This document shows positions 1 to 11,504 of a stretch of DNA of 64,000 bases, piece by piece; the first letter of the stretch is position 1; every line of letters begins with the position of its first letter. Location of the stretch: the NCBI GenBank assembly GCA_947095585.1, contig OX352764.1:2093001-2157000 (forward strand), given 5' to 3'. A program made the translations under genes and the position numbers. Source of the DNA: Nephrocerus scutellatus. Lineage: Eukaryota > Arthropoda > Insecta > Diptera > Pipunculidae. The notes under the pieces are model-generated. The model made no database searches. It saw only the letters and a program-made list of their open reading frames with translations, and was not told where the DNA came from.

Positions 1-1010
1 CAGCAGCTGTATCCCAAAAACTGAGCCAATGTAAGGCTTGTGGAATAACCGGCTGTCCAAACTTAGGACGAATGTTAGAAAGCTTTTCAACACTGCTGAA
101 GGGCTCGGACGAGTATAGGTTTTCCCGATCAAAACGAACTACATGGAAGAAATGCTGCGAAAACATTGCCTATATGCCAGTAGCGGTACGAAGCCATAAG
201 GCACTCGTCAAGGATCAGACAAATTGTGTAGGCTTACTGAAAAAGACAGATGGTATCTGCATGTCGGACCGTGAGGACACAATTAGAACGTTACTTCAAG
301 TTCATTTCCCTGGTTCGTCTAATTGTGTTTCACACTATGATTTCCTTACCATAGCGCCCGCATTGACAGCGTAGAGACAGGGTAAATAGCTTATCCGATA
401 AAATGTTTAGTCCAGATAAAGATAAAGGGTCCGTAGGCTCCTTCAAACCATTCAAATCCCACGGCAGTGATGGCATTAGCCCAGCGCAATCGATCTCCTG
501 CCGGGTTTGATTGCTTTATTTGGAGCCAGCTACAATTGAGGTTACATTCCGTATACCTGGAGAAAGGTTAACGTAATCTTTACCCCTAAACCAGGAAATA
601 TTCGTTATTCGTTCTCAAAACTATGGAAGGACTTATTGATGTTCGTATTATAGCCTGGCTAGATACCTCTAGCCCTCTACACTAAAGTCAGTATGCATAC
701 AAGATAGGTAAAAGCACAGAGGGCTCCATTCACTATCTAGTTAAGAAGATAGAAGGAACTTTTCATTCCAAAAAAAGGGTGAGGGTGCTTTCAATAACAC
801 TGGCTACGACCCAATATCAGGAGCAATCAGTAGCAGAGGTATCAAGGACTCGGTACTTGAAAGTCAAGTTATCACTTCCTCTACAGGGGGAATAACTGTG
901 TTGGTGACTGCAGTTAAGGCTTGTCCGCAAGGAAGTGTCCTTTCTCCCCTTCTATGGTCAATCGTCATCGACAATCTTCTAGCCGATCTATAGGGAAGGA
1001 AGGTTTACAT
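1..1010 (+). mobile_element. Family A LINE remnant (LOA/R1-like), linker and reverse transcriptase
   Basis: Degenerate piece of a non-LTR retrotransposon, cut by the window start. The open stretch at 72-374 matches the endonuclease-to-RT linker of R1/LOA-type elements, with the typical LLQVHFPG block near its end. At about 783-990 the frame reads EGAFNNTGYDP and then CPQGSVLSPLLW, which are RT palm motifs A region and B. Several stops and shifts lie between these blocks. The stretch around 750-960 is closely similar in nucleotide sequence to 29690-29940, so both are copies of one family. No YADD block is seen before the copy ends at about 1010. Clade assignment (LOA/R1-like) is inference from motif style and from the RNase H in sister copies. 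Confidence 0.8.
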
Positions 1011-1777
1011 CAGTCGATGAACAACAATAAATTGATTAGGTAATGTGAAGCGATAGCATAGCTAACTCCAATTAGTTGTTACTTATAAGATATATCCTTG
1101 TGCATATACATATATCATAATGCTCTTCGTCCTGCAAACTGTATTGTCACTGTCATTTTGCATAATAATTGTTGTTCAAATGGCAATTTGAAGGATTCGT
1201 TTATTCGCTTCATTATACGAAACTACGGACGTTATGATGTGTGGGACTACCTTGGGCAACATTACCGTCACTGGCATAGTAATTAATTGCAATAGATGTT
1301 GATGCCATGCCCGCTCAAATGCCCATACAAGCAGGAGAAGACAACAAAGAATATCCTTTGGCGATTCCATGCATCAATTCAATATTCAAACAACAACCAC
1401 GTCGAGATAATGGAGAAGTGAACGAACGAAAGGAGAAAGGAAATTTCGATCTCAGGGAAATATGAATTAAGTTGAGATGATGACAGAAGCAGCAGCTCGA
1501 CGACGAACGTGATGCATTCCACTGGAATCAAATGTGGGCAGACTATGGCAGCTCAAGGCGCTCTCAGTTCACATTAGCTCAGCAAGTGGAATATGTCATA
1601 GGCGCATCGACACAGAAGCCAGTATTTCGGGATACATTTATCAGGCTCATGGAAAGCAATTTGTAGTGTTACGAAAATAGTTTTAGTGCTATCTGTTGAC
1701 TACTAGAATAAGCATTATTAATAAGAAATTACCTAAAACTAATGCATATAGTTAGGCTTAGTAATATTGTACTTCTA
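1011..1777. other. No gene or known repeat recognised
   Basis: AT-rich sequence between the family A remnant and a transposon-end-like sequence. Short overlapping reading frames of about 60 codons occur on both strands around 1100-1370, with no homology or coding signature that I recognise. Confidence 0.5.
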
Positions 1778-1960
1778 TACAGGGTGTCCCAGAATTCGTG
1801 GTACAAATGAAGCAGGGTGATAGCGGAGGTCATTTCCAACCAAAATAGCCAAATGAAGTTTTATCGAATTGTTGATGGTTCAAAAGTTATTCCATATTAA
1901 AAATAACGAGCGGGCGTTCCGATGGATTAACATAAGGTATAAGGTTTTTCTTGCAAGATT
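1778..1960. repeat. Possible DNA-transposon end (CAGGGTGTCCCAGAA-type)
   Basis: The sequence opens with tacagggtgtcccagaattc. Many insect Tc1/mariner-type elements and their short derivatives have ends of this GGTGTCCC style. The following 150 bp have no open frame, and I did not find a matching inverted copy nearby, so only one end may survive. The family is not known and the call rests on the terminal motif. Confidence 0.3.
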
Positions 1961-2402
1961 ATACCAGTATATTTGCTATATGGTTCAAATAGAGGAGAAT
2001 AGAAAACATTAGAAGCTTCGGAAAGTAAGTTAGTTAATATTTTGAAGTTAACCAGGCTTCTTTAAAAGTTGAAAGTAGATTCAGCTAGCGTCTCTATGAA
2101 TGATAGTAATATAAGTGAACAAAAAATAATCACCAGTGTACACTGATCCACACAAACTTACCCCTTCCCCACACCTCTAAGTCCCCAAACCACCGACTAA
2201 AAACTGTAGCCTCAAACCCCCGGGTATAATCCTATACAATGGTGTAAGCCTAATAAAAATTGGTCCAGTAGTTTCGAAGATTATCTCCTACATACAAACA
2301 AACTTCACCTCTTTATAATATTAATATAGATATATAGATTCTATGATAAAATAGCAACTACATTATGAGCACTTCTTTTGGATTGGAATTGGAGCAACTA
2401 GG

Positions 2403-3560
2403 TTAGCTTAGGTTGGGTTAAAGTAGCTGCCGGTCGAAAGGTCGGCACACTTAGACCAGTAATTATCCATTGTGAGACCATGTGTATGTAGAAAGATTTT
2501 CTCACCTATTCGTTGAACCAGTTGGAGCTTCGTAACAAGCGCAAGATACTACTAATGTCCGTATCTTTTAGATTATAAAGGTCATTGTAAAAGAAAGCTC
2601 CAAGTTGAAGTTTAAGTTTTTGTGAGAGGGCTGGGCACGTACAGAGAACATGGAGAATGGTCCATGCAGTTTCTGCTGAAGTCGTTAAAGAAGGCGTCAA
2701 GCCTTTCTGCTTGTTTTCCTATGAGACAGTGTCCCGTGATGACACCTATAATAGCACCGATGTGCAATCTTTTTTGAGAGATCAAACACTTGGAGGGTTT
2801 TGGATCCAGATCCTGTTTTATCGCTAGATAAGTAGTTCCGTTTGACCACCTGCGATTAGTTTTTTCGTTAGCATCACTCTTGAACATGAGTTTGCATGTT
2901 GCGATTGGCATGCCTAGAGAACCTTTTTCAGGTAGCTTGGATAGTGTAGTTCCGTATATGGCGAGTTCGTCAGCTCTGTAGTTACCTGGAACGTCCCTAT
3001 GGCCAGGCACCCAGCACAGGTGAATGTTGAACTGCTCCGCCATCTCCGTGAGATATGATCGGCAGTTATGGGCTAAAAGGGAGTTCATAAAGACAAATTC
3101 CAGGGATTTAAGCACCGCTTGGCTATCAGAGAAAATGCGGATATCCTTAGCGGATCAGACATTTCTCTTCAGCCATGACAAACTTTCATTAATCGCTGTC
3201 ATGATTTCAGCTTGGAAAACATTACAGTGAGTAGTCGGAAGTCGGAAAAAAGACTAAGACTTAAACTTTTTGAGAAAATACCTCCGGCCACCCTGTCATC
3301 AGTTTTTGACCCGTCTGTGTAAAAGTGAATGTCATCATCTACTAATTGAGCTCCCTCCTCCCAGTATGATCAGGGGATGATGGTGACTTGGAGGCTTTTG
3401 TTGAATTGGAGTTGCGCAATGGTGTAGTCTTTGTTGTATGGTCGAATCCTAATTAAAGTCAGGAAGTGACCGATTTCATTTCCGGCCCACTGAGTGATTG
3501 CATTAAGGACAAAATAATGGATATGGAACGCTGCAGCATCGGTGATAAGAAAATTTATGT
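2403..3560 (-). mobile_element. Family A LINE 3' part: RT thumb, RNase H, zinc knuckle, 3' UTR
   Basis: On the minus strand one frame runs from about 3560 to 2506 with two in-frame stops and small shifts. In order it shows the post-RT region, then RNase H with YTDGSKT (about 3320), VFQAEI (about 3225), FSDSQA (about 3130) and HLCWVPGHRDVPGN followed by ADELA (about 2970), then a C-terminal HVLCTCPAL block near 2650 and the ending SSNWFNE. All four acidic catalytic RNase H positions (D, E, D, D) remain despite the stops. The 3' UTR ends near 2403 in TAACC-type sequence, like the copy at 47280-47725. An RNase H domain in a LINE is known for the I, LOA and R1 groups. The copy is 5'-truncated and dead. 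Confidence 0.88.
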
Positions 3561-5429
3561 TTACTTATTGTCGATTGGAAGAAACATGAGACACAGTGAT
3601 GAGAGCGACGATGTTCGCTTGTTCGGAATGCATGAATCTCTCTGAAATGCCAACGCATAAAACTCAGCCATTCCATGATGGAGTTAGCTAGCTGATTCCG
3701 CCCTTAAGCACATTATCATATATTGAGTCGCCAACAGTGGCTGAACACCAAACTGAATCCACTGCAAAAGACATCTCCTGATGATGACAGTAACCAGAAA
3801 CACATCACAACACGGGGTGGTAGGAGCGTCGTCTCTTCCTGTGTGTGTGTTATTGTGCTCTTGAATCGATTGCAAGTGGGCGGAAGTGCGTATGTTGAGT
3901 GCGGTGGTGTCTCTTAGCATCTAATTTTGGCGAGGAAGGAGGACTATTATTGCATTTGTGTTTTTGAAAGGTCCTGATTGATAATAACATGATGGCAATG
4001 ATGACCACCAGAGCCGGCACCCTCATTCAACTTACGTCATCATTGCGTCACGTAATGATCGTTAGTATTGCAATACTCTAAATGCGACCACTTTCCTAAT
4101 GGACACCGGGGAGATTATTATTTTCTAGTGGCGTTCCTTTGGGAAAATTGTAGCTGCCTTTGTGTTGGTGTAAGAATTCCCCGCTCGAATGGTAAATTGT
4201 CGCCGACACGCAATCCCTCAATTTTATTGCCACCATTATTGAGGACAATGTCCGAGTGTGACGTAATGCTCCCAAACGGAGGAGCACTTGGCAGATTTGG
4301 GTCTTCGTCTTTTTCGCTTACGAGTGGTTCAACTAATTGTTTAATTTTTGAACAAAAAACGTTAAACCATTGGCGTACTAAGGAGAACACCGACGATTTA
4401 AATCAATTAGTCGATGAATGCGATTTGTAATTTGTTGAGGTTCACTCTGTTGGAATGCTGAGCAAGGCCGTTCATGACGCACTGTAGCGGTCTGACTGAC
4501 TGATAGATTAGTTCTAATTCCAACCTAAGAACATCAGAAACACGACACTATAATTATTCCAAGAGGAACGCAATTCGCAGCTACACCAAAGTTAAAAAAT
4601 GCAACCGATAACCCAACCCAAAAAAGCAGCAACTTTAAAGCTCAAATAGTTTCATATTGAAACATCAGTCAACTCACACACACATTAGTCCTGTCGACAT
4701 TAACGTCATGTTTTGCAGGATATTCAAAATGAATTTTAGCGGAATTGTTGTTGTGCTGTTGCTGTGCAATTAGGAATTTGAATGTCGGGGTCGAATTTTC
4801 ATGCAACACTCGCAATAATAATTGTTACAGATGTTCATTGTCCTGTCCTATGTCCGATCGTATTAATTGAATGCTGCGCGCCTAGAATTCAGGACATTCG
4901 CGTATCGAGTAATTACTCATCTCCGGCGTGGAATGCTTGGTCGCTCGGCTGTTGATGATGATGCTAATTTGAAATCAGGATAACACACAAAACAGAAATA
5001 TTTGAAATTACAGCGCGGCGTGATGCACTGCTCTGGAATTATTGCCAATGCGGATGCGACGATGAATTTATTTGGCTATCTGTTGCATGGTGGCGCAATG
5101 TGAGTTTTGTGCTTGAAAATGTACCTTCTGGCTGTGAAATGAGGGGATGAAATACGAACCCGAACTCTCGAACGCTGTCATTATTGGTTTATTATTATTT
5201 TCGCATAAACATTTATACTCGTGGCATTTATGAGTATCTACATTTCGTTGCATTGTTTGCTTAGTTGAAGATATGTGTGGGTAGCGAGAGGGTCCATAAA
5301 ATAACTACAATTCGAAACTTTTAGCTTTAAAATGCATGAGTGCAGGGTGTTTTATATATGACATATGATATGACCAAAGCCAAATTACTTCATCGCAACC
5401 CGTACAGATAGGAGCCACCCCTTGCACAT
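3561..5429. other. No gene or known repeat recognised
   Basis: Unassigned sequence. Overlapping open frames of 90-120 codons lie on opposite strands at 4068-4430 (+) and 4118-4390 (-). I do not recognise either and see no splice or promoter context. A short (GT)n run lies at about 3841-3852. The rest is AT-rich and looks non-coding. Confidence 0.5.
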
Positions 5430-5545
5430 AGGACAGTAGCCGAATCGGTAAGGCTACCGATTACCGTCCGAATTTCTCACCAAGTCATGAGTTCAAATCA
5501 CGGACAGGTGAAGGTTTTTTTTGAAGAAAATATCACATAAACATG
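5430..5545 (+). repeat. tRNA-like SINE head (pol III A and B boxes)
   Basis: TAGCCGAATCGG at 5437-5448 fits the RNA polymerase III A-box consensus and GTTCAAATC at 5491-5499 fits the B box, with a spacing normal for tRNA-derived promoters. A T-rich tract follows at 5516-5523. The flanks do not fold into an obvious complete tRNA, so this is better read as the head of a SINE than as a tRNA gene. It differs from the SINE at 26029-26301, so it would be a second family. Up to 6200 the sequence holds no gene I can see and may be the body of this or another element. Confidence 0.5.
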
Positions 5546-6208
5546 AATGTAATGTCCTTGGATTAACGGGAACACCGCCAACAGAGGGCATAATTCCACG
5601 GTCCTCTTCAGACATGGATTAGTTATACGACAATCCACGTCCATGTTAGACAGATTTGACTCAATGCCTGAATTAACTCAATGGTTAGAGCAGGACCAAT
5701 CTTAAATCCCTGCCGATCTTTGGTTCACGACAACCGGTTGAGACATGCAACTCCACATAAAGCACATACTCGCACCGGTTACATCAGGGGACAATGACGT
5801 ACCAATGCTAGTGCTCTACCCGTACTTGGGTAGTAAACCACCAGCCCCTACGTAGATCAAGTCCACAACAATACTTGATCCTCAACCAAAAGTTGGCACA
5901 GACTCAGCTAACCACAGAGGAGAGAGAAACTATCCCAGGCACTTCAGGGTCCTGCAGTTGTACGGCTAGGCTGCTAAATACGAAGAGAGTACCCTTCTAG
6001 ACATTCTAAGTACTAGCAGCCTTGTCCTATTTATCTGCTGAGCTTACCAAGTATCAAACACACCGATGAAGTCTGATACAGCGGTTCCCTTGGGGACCAA
6101 AAACATTAATATAAAACGCATGCATGTTGAGTAAGACAGCCAACTCCGATTACAGTCTGAACGCCCTTCCGAGTATGAATTCAGGCCATCTCACCCAAGG
6201 AAATTGTT

Positions 6209-6316
6209 TTTTTGTTGTAGAAAACATACAACTCCCCGTTCCCTTTACTATGTAAAAGTGAGTAAAAAAGGCAACGAGAAGTTGTAGGGACTACTAATGT
6301 ACCACTACAACAAAAA
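6209..6316. repeat. Long imperfect inverted repeat (hairpin)
   Basis: Outer arms pair tttttgttgtag (6209-6220) with ctacaacaaaaa (6305-6316). Inner arms pair 6228-6248 with 6262-6285, where about 17 of 21 positions are complementary, around a loop of about 13 bases. It could be a fold-back or MITE remnant or a small-RNA hairpin. The sequence alone does not decide. Confidence 0.5.
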
Positions 6317-6595
6317 GTTAAGCTGAATTAGTCCAAAAACTGACGCATTAAGAACACTAGTGATCGGTGATCGGCCTGCCAAAAAAAAACTAATCCAGAC
6401 ACAAAGAGAAGAGCTATTTGTAAACTATCCTGTGCACAAGAAGTAGTAGTTCTTGAGCTGCTTTAGACGCAATGGGACTAAATCTTTCAGACCAGATCAC
6501 ATTTTGGATCGCCACCTTTGGACGTTGGGATTATAGAATCATCAAAGGGAAATTATATGGGATGATCGTATGGTACTCGTAAGCATAATTCTAAG

Positions 6596-6668
6596 ATAAT
6601 TACAGGAATATTTAATGATAAATGTCACGGAAAGCTTCTCAATTCGCCGTTCGGAACCGGCCTTAAAT
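6596..6668 (+). repeat. SINE tail fragment (same family as 26029-26301)
   Basis: The 44 bases from 6625 to 6668 match the 3' body of the complete SINE on the minus strand at 26119-26163 with a single mismatch, including the cggaaagcttctcaattcgc block. The tRNA-derived head is missing. It sits just upstream of a family B LINE copy. Confidence 0.8.
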
Positions 6669-6739
6669 GATAGTATCCAGTTTATAGGATGATAATTACG
6701 GTAGGGTAAATGTAGCTCTTTATATCCATCTTCGCGTGC

Positions 6740-8355
6740 CCGCGTTCTATGAGACCAATGCAACAATAGAACGCTGATACGCAAAGAGGAATATAAAGAG
6801 CTCAAAAGATATGAAAACACAGTTCACCGGCGAAAGAAATCAGCCTGGGATAAGAATCTCGCCCGTGAACTAGAACAGTACAGAGAGCGATGACCGCACC
6901 AGGCGCGGAAGCTCTACCAAAGAATTCGCAGTGTGACGCACCTCATATGCACCTCATTGCATATACTGCAAAGACAAAGAGGATAATCTGATCGCCGATA
7001 TCATAGGCATCTTAGAGGGATCCCAGTGGAGCTGATTAAAACAGTAGGTCCCACAATACACCAAGCAGTTCATAAACCAAGGGCATACATAAGAACATGC
7101 AGCAATTATCGTGGTATACCGTTGTTGAGTACCGCGTATAAGATTTTCTTCTCTATCCTTCAACACAGGATAGACTCACACACTAATTTCATGTCCATAA
7201 CAGTTTGGCTTCATTCAAGGCAAATCAACAACTGATCAGATTACCTCCCTTTGCAAGTTTTGGATAAATGTCTAGAGTTTCAAAACTCACTACATCATCT
7301 TTTTGTAGACTTAATGCCACCTATGATAGGATAGCTAGAGTAGAACTTTATAAAGCCATGAGAGAATAAGGTATCCAAAACTAAAAATGACACGACTATG
7401 TAGGTTGACCATGACCCGTGGTCATTCGTATCACTATCAAGCCCATTCAACATTTATAACGGGCTTCAATAAGGGGATGGACTGGCATGCGTCCTTTTCA
7501 ACCTGGCATTGGAAAAAGTTATGCGAGACTTTGACGTAACGGCGAGAGGCACAATCCTCTATAAGATCATTCAGATACTGGCTTACGCCGACGATATTGA
7601 CATCGATGGTAGAAACCCAACTGCTGCACATGAAGCTTTCAAACAGATCGAAGGGGTGGCACGAAATTTGGGGCTGCACTTAAATGAGAGCAAAACAAAG
7701 TACATGGTGGCCACGTATGCTAGTAGAAGATCCATCATTGGTCCCACTAACCATAGCGGAGCTTGAATTTGAAGTAGTGCAATACTTAAAATACTTCGGA
7801 TCAACTGTAACAGCCGATAACGGCACGGAACCAGAAATACGCGCACGGTTTCTTAAAGCCAACAAAGCCTACTCTAGTCTGTCAAGTCTCTTCAAATCCA
7901 GGATGCCATAACAATGGTCATACCAGCACTTACATATGGATCCGAGACTTGGGTGTTTAGCAAAATGCTTTCTGACTTCTTAGCCGAGTTCGAGACTAAA
8001 GTCTTACGGAGAATTCTTGGCCCCGTATGTGAGGATAGACGATTCCGGACATAATATAATGATGAGATCTACGAGCATTACCGTGATGTTAACATAGTGA
8101 AGTGAATTAAGCTCGGTAGGCTTTGGTGGGCAGGACACCTAGCTCGCACGAGCGAGATCTTGCTCGGAAAGTCCTTTGCGGTAGGATTTATGGAACACGA
8201 GAGCGCGACCAGCCATGCCTAAACTGGAATGATGGCGTAGACCAAGACGCCCAGAGTTTAGAGATACCAAACTGGATGACATCGGCTCGAAATCGGGACC
8301 GATGGCGAGATTCATAGCTGGAGGCCAAGACCGTACACCGGTCTTGTAGGGTAAA
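6740..8355 (+). mobile_element. Family B LINE (RTE-like), linker, RT and C-terminal region
   Basis: Broken non-LTR retrotransposon. It starts in the endonuclease-RT linker (about 6785-6930, matching 48660-48790 of another copy) and loses part of the RT N-terminus near 7010. The RT then shows NYRGIPLLSTAYKI (about 7105) and YADDIDIDGR (about 7583), with a YADD catalytic motif, followed by HLNESKTKYMVA (about 7680). After it come a thumb region and a C-terminal block with WWAGHLA and GRIYG (8120-8200) and NWMTSARNRDRWRD (about 8270). This C-terminal signature is typical of RTE-like insect LINEs. Stops and shifts break it at many points. The endonuclease and 5' end are missing. Confidence 0.85.
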
Positions 8356-11100
8356 TACGTATAGCCTTATTACAGAATAACTATAGGGAGAATAAAAATT
8401 TGCACATGTAGTTTTAGGAATGATTAGGTGATGATTGATGTTGGATTACATGATGGTAGTGGGATTATAGGATGAATATAGGATGTCTATTGGTAAAATT
8501 AAAATTTGACAGTGAAACGTTTTCTTCCTCTCTTATCGCACACTTAGTTAATTGACTTACACACTGTTTCAACGTTCAAAATATAAACAGCAGATAAAAA
8601 CGAGCAGCGAACTCTGCAACTTTACCTACATGAAGTCTTCTGGAGATTAGGGATTAAGCCCCGCGCTTGTCTAGCTTTCGCCATTAAGCATACTCCTTAT
8701 TTATATCACTCAACAGGAAACCCTATATTTTAGGTCCTGCAACATCTCCACAAAATAAAAAAGCTGCAATTGTAGCCCCACGGGTAAACTTTACCTACAA
8801 AAGAAAAGTCAATAGCAGCCAAGGAAGATCATACCTAGCACGTCGATACCATGGTAGTATTAATGGGACAAGACAGCAAGGCAGGTCATGTCTACCGTGG
8901 TAGTTTGACGTAGATCAGAATGCCTAAATTTTGGTTATCCAAAAATCGAAATCGAAGTCGGGCTCAATGGAGAGTTTCTTTTTTTTTTTGCCGGAGTTAT
9001 ATAGAGCTCCATTACCAATGATTCTGTCCTATGAGATTGTATGAGATTATAATTATAGTTATGCTTGCAGTTTTTAACTTTTAGCTCATTTTTAATTGGC
9101 GATGCAGCGTCATACTTGGTTATTTGTGATTCCCATTCAGATTCCAAAATTATTCCTCTGATCAAGCTTTTTAATTGAGTCCCATTTCACTGTACAACTA
9201 TCGTATTCGCATTTCATTAAAATCCCAAACCAAACCAAAACACACACATTCTCGCCCTCGTACAAATACAAATAAATTTAACTAAATCCTCATTGTGGAT
9301 CACATAAACACCTCATCAGACAATCTGTGTTTATGACAGTGTAACACCTTCGAAGGATATTGTAAGACTGATAATGAAATGGCCTCGAAAGTGTCCTCTT
9401 GTTAAGACCCCTCACCATCTGACCACTAGTAGGAGAGACAAGGAGAGATATGGAATACAGAATACGTAAATTTCAGATTAATTTAAATTTTCCACAAAAC
9501 TCCAAAAGCATCCTTTTGTTGTTTCAAATTGAATTTTGTATCATCATCCTAAGGGGGAGAAGATGGTCTGTTGGGCTGAAATGGTTCGCAACAGATACGC
9601 ACTTCAACGAGCATTGTCTTCGAGAATATGCAATTATCGGAAGTCTTCATGTTGTTCGGGCATCTGCACCTTTACAGGTGCATTGCATTGGTGGTGCTGC
9701 ATGACAAGGACATTACGAATCCAATTAAAGTATTGAATGCAACTCAGTGCCAGTACGAAATGCATAATGAACTCCGTTTATTTAGTGCTTGTGTGTGTCT
9801 GTGTGTGTTTGTGCTCGACGAACGAATTCGATAAACCGTCTCACATTTAATACGGCCTGTCCTGCGATGCCACTGCGATGCCACTGCACGCCGCAGCCAC
9901 ACCCTTTAGCAAAGTCGTTGTCTGGACGAGAGTAGACACCTGACACATAATGTGGTTCCGATGATGGTGCAGATAAGACAATTCAATTAAATTTAATTAT
10001 TTTGTCAGTGCAACACTATCTCCTGTGTGTGCGTGTGTGAGTTTGCTTCGATAAATTCCATTTTATCTGCCCTATATGCCTAGAGTCTAATCGACGTTTT
10101 TGTTAAATTATTTAACTGGGTTGCTGTTATTGCCACTGCAGTGCAGTCGTGTCGGTGATTATAGTAATGCTAATGTCCTTGTTACGTCCGAGTACATCGT
10201 GTGCTAGTTAGAAATATTATACTCGTATTAGTGCACCTTCGATTGAATTTAATTAAATCTCGAGTCTTATTTTTGCCCTGAGAGAACTGTTTGTTTCGAG
10301 AATTTCTTTAATCGCTGGCAAGGATTCGTCTGCACATTCACATCCATTCTCTGTTATGTACATTTGCTACAAAACTTGTTAATTTTGAATTATTGATTGT
10401 ACAGCGCCAAGTTGTTAAGTGGAAATTATTCTCTAACTGGCTTATGCAATTATTGGAAGGGGAACATATAATCCCGAGCAAAAAAGCAAATGTGCAAGAA
10501 GAAACGACTGAGATACGAATTAGTTAACAACATAACTATCGAGTTGTCAGTTTTCTGTCGCATTTAGAGCCAGTCATCAATCCTGTTACTTCTGTAGCCG
10601 TTCTTATCGCGATGCACTTCCATCACTTTCACACTTTTATCCTTGGTCAACAGCTAATTTTGCACAACAAAAGCCAACAAAATATCCAATTAAGGAGAGA
10701 AAAGATATTAAATGACACATCTGGCATTCAAGTCACGTGTGCGAGTCAGCATTACTAGCGAAAGTATAGGTATCTATGATATGCGACGGACGAAGCGCTT
10801 GTATGGTTCTTAATTAGTTTGCCACAACTTTTTGCCATTTGCACATCAGGGATAGTAGAGAGAAAGAGAGAGATATTTTATGGAACTTTTGCTGCCAGTC
10901 ACCGCACCTACTGAAGAGTTCATCAATGTCCACTTAACACCACAAGCGTCAAATGACTAGCAGATGTCCCTCAAAAACAAATAAAATAACTTTAGTGTAA
11001 GTTTTGATCAAACTGGAAAACTTTACCTCAAGGGGGAGACGATTTTAAGTTTGTAACGAGCTTTTCCCAGCTGATATACGAAATATTTTTGTTTTTTTTT
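8356..11100. other. No gene recognised; AT-rich intergenic DNA
   Basis: A stretch of nearly 3 kb without a transposon I can name. Frames at 8935-9165 (-) and 9450-9834 (+) are short and overlapping and look random. The part at 8630-8920 contains two related phrases (ccatggtagtattaatgg and ccgtggtagtttgacg) and could be a diverged repeat. Short GA and GT runs occur around 9790 and 10860. Confidence 0.5.
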
Positions 11101-11504
11101 TATAAATAAAATAAAATTTAAATAGTGTCCTTGTGCACATGACTTACATCGTCACATACCGACATATTTTAAAACTAATATACCGAGTTCATAGTCAGAT
11201 CCACATACAGCTACCTTCTCGGTTCAGTCGAACTAGGAGTAGATATTGTGCCATTTTAAAATTACCTTTTATTTGGTCAAATTTAGTGAACCTGTCAGCC
11301 AGTCGACCTACCAAATTGTATGTTCTTCTAATTTCCAAAGGAACAAAACTAATTGTCTGCTTGTCAAATGAACAGCGCGCATTACACCACTCTCATTTGG
11401 CCATCGTAATACCGCTCCCCTTTGTTCTTCACGAACATTTCCATCCAATATATAAACGTTAAAAAGTTTTACAAGGGTATTAATATATCGTTTGAAAATA
11501 AATA

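Noticed and set aside
4068..4430. Opposed 120- and 90-codon frames
   Set aside because: The minus-strand frame looks somewhat protein-like but matches nothing I know and lacks gene context. Not listed as a CDS.
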